Assembly (NCBI RefSeq): GCF_900110925.1
Contig: NZ_FOFP01000001.1
Span: 372,001 to 436,000 of the forward strand
DNA: 64,000 nt
Reading direction: 5' to 3'
Source: Pseudomonas cuatrocienegasensis
Lineage (GTDB): Bacteria; Pseudomonadota; Gammaproteobacteria; Pseudomonadales; Pseudomonadaceae
A program made the translations under genes and the position numbers. Of the stretch, positions 16,798 through 26,063 are shown one piece after another. The notes beneath the pieces were generated by a model. It worked only from the letters and a program-made list of their open reading frames with translations. It had not been told where the DNA came from and searched no databases. Every line of letters begins with the position of its first letter. Position 1 is the first letter of the stretch.

Positions 16798-17689
16798 CGT
16801 CTGCCGGTTGGGGCAGCAGGGTATCGATCAAGGCGCGTACGCTGCCGGGCAGGGCATCCAGCTCGCGTACCAGCATGCTGCGCTCGCGTACCGCCCAGAC
16901 TTCATCCAGTTGCAGGGTCACCAGTTGCATGGTGCGACTGTGCCGCCGCGCTGCGGACTCGGGGATGATGCCAATGCCGACGCCCGCTTCGATCATTCGG
17001 CAGATCGCCTCGAAGCTCGATACCTGGATACGCAGCGCCAGGTTACCGCCGAGCTTTTCCACCTGCTCACGCAGAAAGCTCAGTAGGGTGCTGCCTTCGT
17101 GCAGGCCGATATGCGGGTAGGCGAGGGTGTCGCTGAAACTCACCAATTGCCGTTGCGCCAGTGGGTGGCCCAGGGGTACGGCCAGCACCAGGCGGTCGGT
17201 GCTGAAGTGCAGCACTTGCAGGCCCGGCGCCTGTACCGGGCCGGCGATGATGCCCAGGTCGGCGGCGCCATCGAGCACGCCACGCACGATGTCGCGGCTG
17301 AGGCGCTCTTGCAGGTCAACGGTGACGCCGGGGCGCTGGGCGAGAAAACCGGCCAGCACCTCGGGGAGAAACTCGGTCACCGCCGTGGTGTTGGCGAAGA
17401 TGCGGATATGCCCGGCAGCATCGGTGCCGTATTCGGTGAACTCGCTTTTCAGGTAATCGACCTGACGCATGATCAGCCGTGCGTGTTGCAGCAAGCGTTG
17501 CCCAGCAGGGGTCAACTCGACGCCACGGCTGTCGCGGTACAGCAGCCGGCTGCCGAGCTGGCTTTCCAGTGCCTTGATCCGCGCGCTGGCGGCGGCCGGC
17601 GAGAGAAACGCCTTGCGCGCGCCCTGGGTCAGGCTGGGCGACTCGGCGATATGGATAAACAGGCGCAGGTCGGGGAGGTCGAAGTGCAT
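16778..17689 (-). CDS. LysR-family regulator, likely of the itaconate operon
   Basis: A 303-residue LysR-type regulator with an N-terminal helix-turn-helix (ARKAFLSPAAASARIKALE) and a periplasmic-binding-like effector domain. It is divergent from the itaconate genes across 228 bp. In P. aeruginosa a LysR gene in the same place precedes the itaconate operon, so control of that operon by itaconate or its CoA ester is likely; this is from context, not from an identified operator. Confidence 0.88.
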   Translation of the reverse strand: MHFDLPDLRLFIHIAESPSLTQGARKAFLSPAAASARIKALESQLGSRLLYRDSRGVELTPAGQRLLQHARLIMRQVDYLKSEFTEYGTDAAGHIRIFANTTAVTEFLPEVLAGFLAQRPGVTVDLQERLSRDIVRGVLDGAADLGIIAGPVQAPGLQVLHFSTDRLVLAVPLGHPLAQRQLVSFSDTLAYPHIGLHEGSTLLSFLREQVEKLGGNLALRIQVSSFEAICRMIEAGVGIGIIPESAARRHSRTMQLVTLQLDEVWAVRERSMLVRELDALPGSVRALIDTLLPQPADEKKATH

Positions 17690-17917
17690 GGTGGTCTCGG
17701 TGGCGGCTTAGAAACCCTGGAGGGCCGGGTGGCGATCCGCTTTAGCCATGACAGCTCGCGTCATGATGAAAAGCTCGCGGCTAAAGCCCCTCCTACGGTG
17801 GAGTCATTGTGCGGTGTTCAGCATAGCCGAACGCCGGTTTAGATAAACACAGATTCTCTGAACGCAAGCGGCGTCGCATGCTCCCGCTCACACAAGAACC
17901 GAGCTGGAACCTGCCCC
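17690..17917. promoter_or_regulatory. Divergent control region of LysR gene and itaconate operon
   Basis: Contains one half-repeat of the CGCGGCTAAAGCCCCTCC family (17774-17796) and GTTC-N9-GAAC (17817-17833), a dyad with T-N11-A character that could be the LysR site. The assignment is by position. Confidence 0.35.
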
Positions 17918-18745
17918 ATGAGTGATTCTGCTTTTTCCGCCTGGATCGGTCGTCGTGAAGAGGCCCACGACCTGCTCAGCCGCAACCTGGTAACGCGCAT
18001 TGCTGCCACCCTCGGCGTGGCCACACCAGCCCAGGGCGAGGCGCTGCCACCGCTGTGGCACTGGGCGTTTTTTCAGGAGCCCATCGCCGAGAGTGGGCTG
18101 GGCGAGGATGGTCACCCGGCGCGCGGGGGCTTTCTGCCGCCGGCCGATAACCGCAACCGCATGTGGGCCGGTGGCCGCATCGAATTTATCCAGCCGTTGC
18201 GTGTGGGCGGCGAAGCCAGCCGGGTGTCGACCATCAAGCACATCGAGGAAAAGCACGGCCGCACTGGTGCGCTGCTGTTTGTCACCGTGCAGCACGACTA
18301 CCTGCAGGACGGCCAACTGGCGATCCGCGAGGAGCAGGACATCGTCTACCGCGAGCCCAGCCCACCCAAGGCCAGCAGCGGTGAACCGCTGATGGCCGGC
18401 GATTGGCGCGAGGCCGTGACGCCATCCAGCACCCTGCTGTTCCGTTACAGCGCGGTGACCTTCAACGGCCACCGCATCCATTACGACTGGCCCTACGTCA
18501 CTGACACCGAAGGCTATGCCGGCCTGGTGGTGCATGGCCCGCTGATCGCCACGCTCAACCTGCGCGCCTTCTGCCGCGCCAACCCGCACGCACGCCTGCG
18601 GCGCTTTGCCTACCGTGGCCTGCGGCCACTGGTTTCACCACAGCCGTTCGAGGTCGGCGGACGCATTAGCGCTGTCGGCCAGGCCGAGCTGTGGGCGGGT
18701 AATGAGATGGGCCTGGCGCAACGCGCCGAGGTGCAATTCGACTGA
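17918..18745 (+). CDS. ich: Itaconyl-CoA hydratase, MaoC family
   Basis: Hydrates itaconyl-CoA to citramalyl-CoA in the itaconate degradation pathway. 275 residues form a double hotdog protein: an N-terminal FAS1-like dehydratase half with WHWAFF and GGFLPP, and a C-terminal MaoC-like half where YSAVTFNGHRIHYD and GLVVHGPLIA carry the hydratase residues. It is the first gene of an operon whose order (hydratase, acyl-CoA dehydrogenase, prpD-like, CoA transferase, CitE-like lyase, dctP) matches the P. aeruginosa itaconate locus. Confidence 0.85.
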   Translation: MSDSAFSAWIGRREEAHDLLSRNLVTRIAATLGVATPAQGEALPPLWHWAFFQEPIAESGLGEDGHPARGGFLPPADNRNRMWAGGRIEFIQPLRVGGEASRVSTIKHIEEKHGRTGALLFVTVQHDYLQDGQLAIREEQDIVYREPSPPKASSGEPLMAGDWREAVTPSSTLLFRYSAVTFNGHRIHYDWPYVTDTEGYAGLVVHGPLIATLNLRAFCRANPHARLRRFAYRGLRPLVSPQPFEVGGRISAVGQAELWAGNEMGLAQRAEVQFD

Positions 18746-18797
18746 TTCCGTGTGTCCCGGATGCTTGGGGACGCCCTGCCAGATGTGAGGAAAACCG

Positions 18798-19958
18798 ATG
18801 GACTATAACAACGACGAACTGAATGCCATCCGCGAGGGCGTGCGTGCGCTGTGCGCCGAGTTTCCGGCCGAGTACTGGCGCAAGCTCGATGAGCAGAAGG
18901 GCTTCCCGGAAGCCTTCGTGGCCGCAATGACCGAAGCCGGCTGGCTGTCGGCAATGATTCCGGAAGAATACGGCGGCTCCGGCCTGGGTCTGGCTGAGGC
19001 CTCGGTGATCCTCGAAGAGGTGAACCGTTGCGGCGGCAACTCCGGCACCATCCATGGGCAGATGTACAACATGTTCACCCTGCTGCGTAACGGCAGCGAT
19101 GAACAGAAAAGTTATTACCTGCCGAAACTGGCCAGCGGCGAGCTGCGCCTGCAGTCCATGGGCGTCACCGAACCCACCACCGGCACCGACACCACCAAGA
19201 TCAAGACCACCGCCGTGCGCCGTGGCGACAAATACGTGATTAACGGCCAGAAGGTGTGGATCTCGCGCGTCCAGCATTCCGACCTGATGATCCTGCTGGC
19301 GCGTACCACGCCGCTCGCCGAGGTAAAGAAAAAGTCCGAGGGCATGTCGATCTTCCTGGTCGATCTGCGTGAGGCCATCGGCAACGGCCTGACCGTGCAG
19401 CCGATCGCCAACATGGTCAACCACGAGACCAACGAGCTGTTCTTCGACAACCTGGAAATCCCTGCCAGCAGCCTGATCGGCGAAGAGGGCAAGGGCTTCC
19501 GCTATATCCTCGATGGCCTGAATGCCGAGCGCACGCTGATTGCCGCCGAGTGTATCGGCGATGGTCGCTGGTTTATCGAAAAAGCCAGTGCCTACGCCCG
19601 CGACCGCGTGGTGTTCGGCCGGCCGATCGGGCAGAACCAGGGCGTGCAGTTCCCCATCGCCAAGGCGCATATCGAAGTCGAGGCTGCCGATCTGATGCGC
19701 TGGCGTGCCTGTGAGCAGTACGACCGCGGCGAGAACGCCGGGGCCAGCGCCAACATGGCCAAGTACCTGGCGGCAGAAGCCTCCTGGGCCGCCGCCAACG
19801 CTTGCCTGCAGACCCACGGCGGTTTCGGTTTCGCCAATGAATACGACGTCGAGCGCAAGTTTCGCGAGACCCGCCTGTACCAGGTCGCGCCGATCTCCAC
19901 CAACCTGATCATGTCCTATGTGGCCGAGCATTTGCTCGAGCTGCCGCGTAGTTTCTGA
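18798..19958 (+). CDS. Acyl-CoA dehydrogenase
   Basis: A 386-residue FAD-dependent acyl-CoA dehydrogenase. Motifs include MGVTEPTTGTDTT at the flavin-binding strand, GRPIGQNQGVQFPIA, and the C-terminal CLQTHGGFGFANEYDVER. The catalytic base position of this subgroup is not identifiable with certainty by eye. The start has GAGGAAAACCG before ATG. In the itaconate operon its role is not settled in the core three-step pathway; it may act on a related methylated C5 acyl-CoA. Confidence 0.88.
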   Translation: MDYNNDELNAIREGVRALCAEFPAEYWRKLDEQKGFPEAFVAAMTEAGWLSAMIPEEYGGSGLGLAEASVILEEVNRCGGNSGTIHGQMYNMFTLLRNGSDEQKSYYLPKLASGELRLQSMGVTEPTTGTDTTKIKTTAVRRGDKYVINGQKVWISRVQHSDLMILLARTTPLAEVKKKSEGMSIFLVDLREAIGNGLTVQPIANMVNHETNELFFDNLEIPASSLIGEEGKGFRYILDGLNAERTLIAAECIGDGRWFIEKASAYARDRVVFGRPIGQNQGVQFPIAKAHIEVEAADLMRWRACEQYDRGENAGASANMAKYLAAEASWAAANACLQTHGGFGFANEYDVERKFRETRLYQVAPISTNLIMSYVAEHLLELPRSF

Positions 19959-19963
19959 GGAGC

Positions 19964-20140
19964 CTGCTTATGAACTGCTGCGCGTCGGCCATGCTGCGTT
20001 GTAACCGATCTGGGTCGCCAGCCCGGTCGAATGCTCATTTACAACTCGTAAACTCGGGTGCGAGCCCAGTCCGTTCCTCGCCCGCTTACGCGGGGCCGCC
20101 ATCGGTATTGCCTGGCTCTAGCTCGCGAGTTCATAAGCAG
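19964..20140. mobile_element. MITE-like 177-bp element with terminal inverted repeats
   Basis: The ends CTGCTTATGAACT and AGTTCATAAGCAG are perfect 13-bp inverted repeats. The inside holds no open frame of note but has a short hairpin (TTTACAACTCGTAAA). The element sits between acyl-CoA dehydrogenase and prpD-like genes, where P. aeruginosa has another gene. A CTGCTTATGA copy recurs at 20152-20161, overlapping the prpD-like start, so the flank looks duplicated. Confidence 0.55.
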
Positions 20141-20157
20141 ACTCCTGGGAGCTGCTT

Positions 20158-21513
20158 ATGAGCATCAATACCCAACAGCTCGCCGAATTTCTCGCTGAAC
20201 TCAATTACGAGCAGATCCCCGAACACGTACTGGATCGCACCGAAGACCTGTTCCTCGACTGGCTCGGTTCGGCCCTGGCCAGTGAAGGCGCACGACCGAT
20301 TCCACTGTTCGAAGCCTATGCGCAGAAGATGGGCCCGGCCGATGGGCCGGCGCGCATCCTGGTCAATGGTCGCGGCACCTCGGCGTACTTCGCTGCGCTG
20401 GTCAACGGCGCGTCCTCCCATCTGGTGGAGCAGGACGACCTGCACAACAGTTCGGTGCTGCACCCGGCCACGGTTGTGTTCCCGGCTGCTTTGGCGGCGG
20501 CGCAGGATCTCGGCAAGTCCGGCCGTGAGCTGTTGCTGGCGTCGGTGGCCGGCTACGAGGCGGGCATTCGCATCGGTGAATTCCTCGGCCGTTCGCACTA
20601 CCGCATCTTCCACACCACGGCCACGGTCGGCACGCTTGCGGCAGCGGTGGCGGTGGGCAAGCTGCTGAACTTCAACCAGCAGCAGTTCGTTCACCTGCTC
20701 GGCAATGCCGGCACCCAGGCCGCCGGGCTCTGGGAGTTCCTCCGTGATGCCGCCGATTCCAAGCAACTGCACACTGCCAAGGCCGCAGCCGATGGCCTGC
20801 TGGCGGCGTATTTCACCGAGCAGGGCCTGACTGGCGCGCAGAACATCCTCGAAGGTGAGCAGGGCATGGCCGCCGGCATGTCCAGCGATGCCAACCCGAG
20901 CAAGCTGTCGGATCGCCTCGGCAGTCGCTGGGCGCTGGCGGAAACCTCGTTCAAGTTTTACGCCTCCTGCCGTCATACCCATCCGGCCGCTGATGCGCTG
21001 CTGGATCTGATGCAGCGCGAAGGTCTGCGCCATGGCGAGATCAAGCAGGTGATCACCCACGTGCACCAGGGCGCCATCGATGTGCTCGGCCGTGTGCTGG
21101 TGCCGCAGACCGTGCACCAGGCGAAGTTTTCCATGGGCACGGTGCTGGGCCTGATCGCCGTGCACGGTAAGGCGCAGCTCACCGAGTTCGAGAACCTGTC
21201 GCTTACCGATGCTGACGTTGCTGCATTCAGAGACAAAGTCAGCATGCGCCTCGACCCTGAAGTGGACGGCGCCTACCCCGCGCGCTGGCTGGGCCGGGTC
21301 GAGGTGATCACCACGGATGGCCGCACCCTGCGTGGCGCCATCGACGAGCCCAAGGGCGATCCGGGTAACAGCCTCAATCGCAGCGAGCTGGAAGACAAGT
21401 TTCGTCGCCTGCTGGCCTTTGCTGGCAAGCGCAGTAGTGATGAGGCTGGCGTGCTGATCGAGCGGGTTTGGCGCCTGCGCGAGACCGATGACCTGAGCAA
21501 TCTAATTCTGTAG
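20158..21513 (+). CDS. MmgE/PrpD family protein
   Basis: A 451-residue protein of the 2-methylcitrate dehydratase (PrpD)/MmgE/aconitate decarboxylase family. Typical motifs are seen: LFLDWLGSALA near residue 25, HLVEQDDLHNSSVLHPATV, AGYEAGIRIGEFLG and KFYASCRHTHPAADA. In itaconate operons this gene accompanies ich, ict and ccl; because cis-aconitate decarboxylase, which makes itaconate, belongs to the same fold, a role on a related C5/C6 acid is plausible. GGGAG precedes the ATG. The stop TAG lies inside a REP palindrome. Confidence 0.87.
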   Translation: MSINTQQLAEFLAELNYEQIPEHVLDRTEDLFLDWLGSALASEGARPIPLFEAYAQKMGPADGPARILVNGRGTSAYFAALVNGASSHLVEQDDLHNSSVLHPATVVFPAALAAAQDLGKSGRELLLASVAGYEAGIRIGEFLGRSHYRIFHTTATVGTLAAAVAVGKLLNFNQQQFVHLLGNAGTQAAGLWEFLRDAADSKQLHTAKAAADGLLAAYFTEQGLTGAQNILEGEQGMAAGMSSDANPSKLSDRLGSRWALAETSFKFYASCRHTHPAADALLDLMQREGLRHGEIKQVITHVHQGAIDVLGRVLVPQTVHQAKFSMGTVLGLIAVHGKAQLTEFENLSLTDADVAAFRDKVSMRLDPEVDGAYPARWLGRVEVITTDGRTLRGAIDEPKGDPGNSLNRSELEDKFRRLLAFAGKRSSDEAGVLIERVWRLRETDDLSNLIL

Positions 21514-21602
21514 GAGCGGATTTATCCGCGAAAACGTTAAACCAACCCGCACACGTGCAGCGCCTGGCACATCGCATTCGCGGATGAATCCGCTCCTACA
21601 CG
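21509..21602. repeat. REP-type inverted pair overlapping the prpD-like stop codon
   Basis: TGTAGGAGCGGATTTATCCG and CGGATGAATCCGCTCCTACA face each other across about 55 bases. The TAG of the first unit is the stop codon of the preceding gene. Same family as the unit at 3789. Confidence 0.7.
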
Positions 21603-21625
21603 CTTGCGTACATGAGGTTTTTGAA

Positions 21626-22825
21626 ATGACTCACGTAACCCCCCGGCCACTGGATGGCATCACCGTGGTCAGCCTGGAACACGCCATTGCTGCGCCGTTC
21701 TGTACCCGTCAGCTCGCCGACCTGGGTGCGCGGGTGATCAAGGTGGAGCGCCCCGGCAGTGGCGACTTCGCCCGTGGTTACGACGAGCGGGTCAATGGCC
21801 TGGCCTCGCATTTCGTCTGGACCAACCGCTCCAAGGAAAGCCTGACCCTCGACCTCAAGCAGAACGAAGCCACACAGGTGCTCGACAGCCTGCTGGCCGA
21901 CGCCGATGTGCTGGTGCAGAACCTCGCGCCCGGCGCTGCCGCGCGTATGGGGCTGTCATTCGAGGCGCTGCACGAACGCTTTCCCAAACTGATCGTTTGC
22001 GACATCTCCGGCTACGGCGAGGGCGGCCCCTATGAGCAGAAAAAGGCCTACGACCTGCTGATCCAGAGCGAGGGCGGTTTCCTCTCCGTCACCGGCGGTG
22101 CGGGCGAAGAAGAGATGGCCAAGGCCGGCTGCTCCATCGCCGATATCGCCGCCGGCATGTACGCCTACACCGGTGTGCTCTCGGCGCTGATGCTGCGTGG
22201 CAAGACCGGGGTCGGCAGCCGCGTCGATGTGTCGATGCTGGAGAGCCTGGTGGAGTGGATGGGCTACCCGCTGTACTACGCCTATGAAGGTGCCGCGCCG
22301 CCACCGCGTGCGGGTGCGGCGCACTCGACCATCTATCCCTACGGCCCGTTTCCCGCTGGCGACGGCGGCACGGTGATGCTCGGCCTGCAGAACGAGCGCG
22401 AATGGGCGGCATTCTGCGACAAGGTAATGCAGCAGCCCGCGCTGGCGGGTGATGAGCGCTTTAGCGCCAACTCCAAACGCTCGGCCAACCGCACTGAGCT
22501 GCGCGCCATCATCGTCGACGCCTTCTCGCGCATGAGCGCGACGCAGGTGATCGAGCGCCTGGAGCAGGCGCAGATCGCCAGCGCCCAGGTCAACGACATG
22601 GCTGGTGTCTGGGCCCATCCACAACTCAAGGCGCGGCAACGCTGGGTCGAGGTCGACAGCCCGGCAGGCCCGCTGCCGGCATTGTTGCCGCCAGGGCGCA
22701 ACAGCGCCTTCGTGCCGCGTATGGATGCCGTGCCTGCTCTAGGCGAGCACACCGATGCGCTGCTCGCCGAGCTGGGTTATGCCGCTGGTGATATTCAGCG
22801 CTTGCGCGAGCATGGGGCGATCTGA
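21626..22825 (+). CDS. ict: Itaconate CoA-transferase, class III (CaiB/BaiF)
   Basis: Activates itaconate with CoA, probably from succinyl-CoA. 399 residues; the family hallmarks are LADLGARVIKVERPGSGDFAR, NRSKESLTLDLKQ and, after them, the catalytic Asp region around ISGYGEGGPYEQKKAYDLLIQ. ATG at 21626 (MTHVTPRPLDG) is chosen because the N-terminal strand GITVVSLEHAIAAPF starts at the normal distance; the longer frame would begin inside the REP repeat. It stands before the CitE-like lyase, as in known itaconate operons. Confidence 0.87.
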   Translation: MTHVTPRPLDGITVVSLEHAIAAPFCTRQLADLGARVIKVERPGSGDFARGYDERVNGLASHFVWTNRSKESLTLDLKQNEATQVLDSLLADADVLVQNLAPGAAARMGLSFEALHERFPKLIVCDISGYGEGGPYEQKKAYDLLIQSEGGFLSVTGGAGEEEMAKAGCSIADIAAGMYAYTGVLSALMLRGKTGVGSRVDVSMLESLVEWMGYPLYYAYEGAAPPPRAGAAHSTIYPYGPFPAGDGGTVMLGLQNEREWAAFCDKVMQQPALAGDERFSANSKRSANRTELRAIIVDAFSRMSATQVIERLEQAQIASAQVNDMAGVWAHPQLKARQRWVEVDSPAGPLPALLPPGRNSAFVPRMDAVPALGEHTDALLAELGYAAGDIQRLREHGAI

Positions 22826-22835
22826 TTTCGCCTAT

Positions 22836-22895
22836 GTAGGGTGCGCGGCGCGCACCGATAAATCCAAGAGCCGGTGCGCATGGCGCACCCTACGG
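22836..22895. repeat. Inverted pair of GTAGGGTGCGC repeats
   Basis: GTAGGGTGCGCGGCGCGCACC and GGTGCGCATGGCGCACCCTAC form a potential long hairpin between the CoA-transferase and the lyase genes. It could lower or stabilise downstream mRNA within the operon. Confidence 0.7.
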
Positions 22896-22902
22896 GAAAT
22901 GT

Positions 22903-23730
22903 ATGCAGCCACAGATCATTCGCAGTGCCCTGTTTGTGCCGGCCAGTCGCCCGGAGCGTATTCCCAAGGCGCTCGCCGTTGGGGCTGATGCGGTTATCGT
23001 CGATCTGGAAGACGCCGTACAGGAAAGCCTCAAGGTCGAGGCGCGGGCCAATCTCGATGCCTTTCTGAGCGCTAACCCTGATGCGCGTCTACTGGTGCGG
23101 ATCAACGCCCCTGAGCATGCCGGGCATGGCGCTGATATCGCGTTGTGCGCCCGCCATGCTGGCGTTGTCGCGGTGCTGCTACCCAAGGTGGAGAGCGCTG
23201 CCCAGGTGGTGCTCGTGGCTGCTTGCGGCAAGCCGGTGTGGCCGATCATCGAGAGTGCGGCGGGGTTGCTGGCGCTGGCGGAAATCGCCCGCGCCGACGG
23301 TGTCGAAAGGCTGTCCTTCGGCGCCCTGGATCTGGGCCTGGACCTGGGTTTGAGCATCGGCAGCGCGGCAGCTGAACGCATCCTCGACCAGGCCCGTTAC
23401 GCCCTGCTGCTGCACTCGCGCACGGCGCATCTGGCGGCGCCACTGGACAGCGTATTCCCGGCCATCGAAGACCACGACGGCCTTGCCCGCACCGCGCGCG
23501 ACGCCCGCGACATGGGTTTCGACGGCCTGCTGTGCATCCACCCAAGCCAAGTCGAGGTCGTCCATGGCGCATTGCGCCCCGCGGATGAGGAACTGGCCTG
23601 GGCGCGGCGGGTGATGGCCGCCGCTAGCAGCGGTGCAGGGGTGTTCGTGGTCGACGGCCAGATGGTCGATGCCCCGGTGCTTGGCCGCGCCCGTCGCCTG
23701 TTGCAACGCGCCGCAGAGCCGCCTGCCTGA
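22903..23730 (+). CDS. ccl: Citramalyl-CoA lyase, CitE-like
   Basis: Splits (S)-citramalyl-CoA into acetyl-CoA and pyruvate, the last step of itaconate degradation. 275 residues of the HpcH/HpaI-CitE TIM-barrel family: RSALFVPASRPERIPKAL, the metal/substrate strand VIVDLEDAVQESLK, LLVRINAP and FDGLLCIHPSQVEV. The ATG lies just after a repeat hairpin. With ich and ict it completes the three-enzyme route. Confidence 0.88.
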   Translation: MQPQIIRSALFVPASRPERIPKALAVGADAVIVDLEDAVQESLKVEARANLDAFLSANPDARLLVRINAPEHAGHGADIALCARHAGVVAVLLPKVESAAQVVLVAACGKPVWPIIESAAGLLALAEIARADGVERLSFGALDLGLDLGLSIGSAAAERILDQARYALLLHSRTAHLAAPLDSVFPAIEDHDGLARTARDARDMGFDGLLCIHPSQVEVVHGALRPADEELAWARRVMAAASSGAGVFVVDGQMVDAPVLGRARRLLQRAAEPPA

Positions 23731-23794
23731 AACCGACCAGCCGCTGTGCGCGGCTGATCACTCCCACCCACGTACCTACCAACAAAAACAATGA

Positions 23795-24799
<1,005 letters not shown>

Positions 24800-24816
24800 G
24801 TGCTTACCCTGATATG

Positions 24817-24848
24817 AAAACGCCCGGTGCTTACACCGGGCGTTTTTT
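24817..24848 (+). terminator. Rho-independent terminator of the itaconate operon
   Basis: Stem CGCCCGGTG/CACCGGGCG with loop CTTA, preceded by four A and followed by six T. Confidence 0.9.
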
Positions 24849-24850
24849 GT

Positions 24851-24981
24851 CGCGGCTAAAGCCCCTCCCACAGTATTGCAAGGGCGCCTTTTGGGTAGGC
24901 GATGGGGTATGGCTAAAGCCGCATGCCGTTCAGCCCTCCCTCAGGCCAGCGCTGTCCTGTGGGAGGGGCTTTAGCCGCGAC
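24851..24981. repeat. Inverted pair of CGCGGCTAAAGCCCCTCC repeats
   Basis: CGCGGCTAAAGCCCCTCCCACA and its inverse TGTGGGAGGGGCTTTAGCCGCG lie about 85 bases apart between two convergent operons. Related units are found at 17774-17796 (single) and 54353-54423 (pair). Confidence 0.7.
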
Positions 24982-24995
24982 TTGGCAGCCGAGCC

Positions 24996-25931
24996 TCAGA
25001 GCCCGGCCTCCTGCATCCACTTCGGTTTGGGATAACGGCGGTCCGACTTTCCCGCCTTGAGAATCGCGCCCGGCACATCGTGGCCAAGGAGGCCGGGCAG
25101 GGTGGTGGCGGCGTCGAGCAGGGCGTTGAGGTCGACGCCGGTGTCCAGGCCCATGCGTTGGAACATGTGCACCAGGTCTTCGGTGCAGATATTGCCGCTG
25201 GCGCCCGGTGCGTAGGGGCAGCCGCCGAGGCCGCCGAGGGAGGCGTCGAAACGCTTGATGCCGGCATTCAGCGCCGCCAAGGCATTGGCCAGGCCCATGC
25301 CACGGGTGTTGTGAAAGTGGGCGGTGAACACCGCCTCGGGCCAGCGTTGCAGCGCCTCGCGGCAGATGCGTTCGACCTGCGCCGGATCGGCCATGCCGGT
25401 GGTGTCGCACAGGGTCACGCCCTGTACGCCGATGTCGAGCAGGCGCTGGATCAGCTCGTACACACGGCTGTCCGCAACCTCGCCCTCGAACGGGCAGCCG
25501 AAGGTGGTCGACAGCGAGGCGTTGATAAACACGCCGCTGCCCCGGCTGACCTCGATGATCTCGGCGAACTGCCGCAGCGACTGCTCCGGCGTCATACGCA
25601 GGTTGGCCAGGCCGTGGCTGTCGCTGGCTGACATCACCAGGTTGATCTCGTCCACCGCGCACGACAGGGCGCGCTCGCAGCCCTTCACGTTGGGCACCAG
25701 CACCGTGTACTCGACGCCCGCCACACGCTGGATGCCGCGCATCACCTCTTCGGCATCGCGCAGGTTGGGGATGGCCTTGGGCGAGGTGAAGGAGGTCACC
25801 TCGATCTTCGCCAGACCGGTGTGAGAAAGGCGGTCGATCAGGGCGATCTTGTCGGCGGTCGGCACGAAGGCCGCTTCGATCTGGAAGCCGTCGCGGGTGG
25901 CGACGTCCTGGATATAGAGGCGTTTGCTCAT
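24996..25931 (-). CDS. Hydroxymethylglutaryl-CoA lyase family protein
   Basis: A 311-residue class II aldolase-type lyase of the HMG-CoA lyase/isopropylmalate synthase barrel family. The first strand VATRDGFQIE has the catalytic Arg-Asp, TAHFHNTRGMGLANAL the metal-binding His pair, and GGLGGCPYAPGASGN the mobile Cys loop. MSKRLYIQD at 25931 is chosen as start; the frame upstream is not protein-like. It is in an operon with a CaiB-type CoA transferase, implying a free acid such as 3-hydroxy-3-methylglutarate or citramalate is first activated and then cleaved. Leucine-pathway partners (carboxylase, dehydrogenase) are absent, arguing against a role in leucine breakdown. Confidence 0.87.
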   Translation of the reverse strand: MSKRLYIQDVATRDGFQIEAAFVPTADKIALIDRLSHTGLAKIEVTSFTSPKAIPNLRDAEEVMRGIQRVAGVEYTVLVPNVKGCERALSCAVDEINLVMSASDSHGLANLRMTPEQSLRQFAEIIEVSRGSGVFINASLSTTFGCPFEGEVADSRVYELIQRLLDIGVQGVTLCDTTGMADPAQVERICREALQRWPEAVFTAHFHNTRGMGLANALAALNAGIKRFDASLGGLGGCPYAPGASGNICTEDLVHMFQRMGLDTGVDLNALLDAATTLPGLLGHDVPGAILKAGKSDRRYPKPKWMQEAGL

Positions 25932-25967
25932 TAGCGGTGTGTCCTGTTGTTTTGGCGAGCCCAAGGG

Positions 25968-26060
25968 CGGTGGACAAGCTTCGCGTTGTCCACCCTACTC
26001 GGATCTACGTGTTTCAGTCGCGTAGGGTGGATGACGCTTTATCCATCCACCGCTTGCCAC
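25968..26060. repeat. Inverted repeat of GGTGGA-CAAG/GTAGGGTGGA type
   Basis: GGCGGTGGACAAGCTTCGCG and TTGTCCACCCTAC, then GTAGGGTGGATGACGC and TTTATCCATCCACCGC, form two adjoining imperfect hairpins between the CoA transferase and the lyase genes. Confidence 0.6.
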
Positions 26061-26063
26061 GGT

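Noticed and set aside
24913..25977. A 354-codon frame on the minus strand over the HMG-CoA-lyase-like gene.
   Set aside because: Rich in Arg and Pro without motifs; the overlapping frame with DGF and GGLGGCPYAPGA motifs is the real gene.
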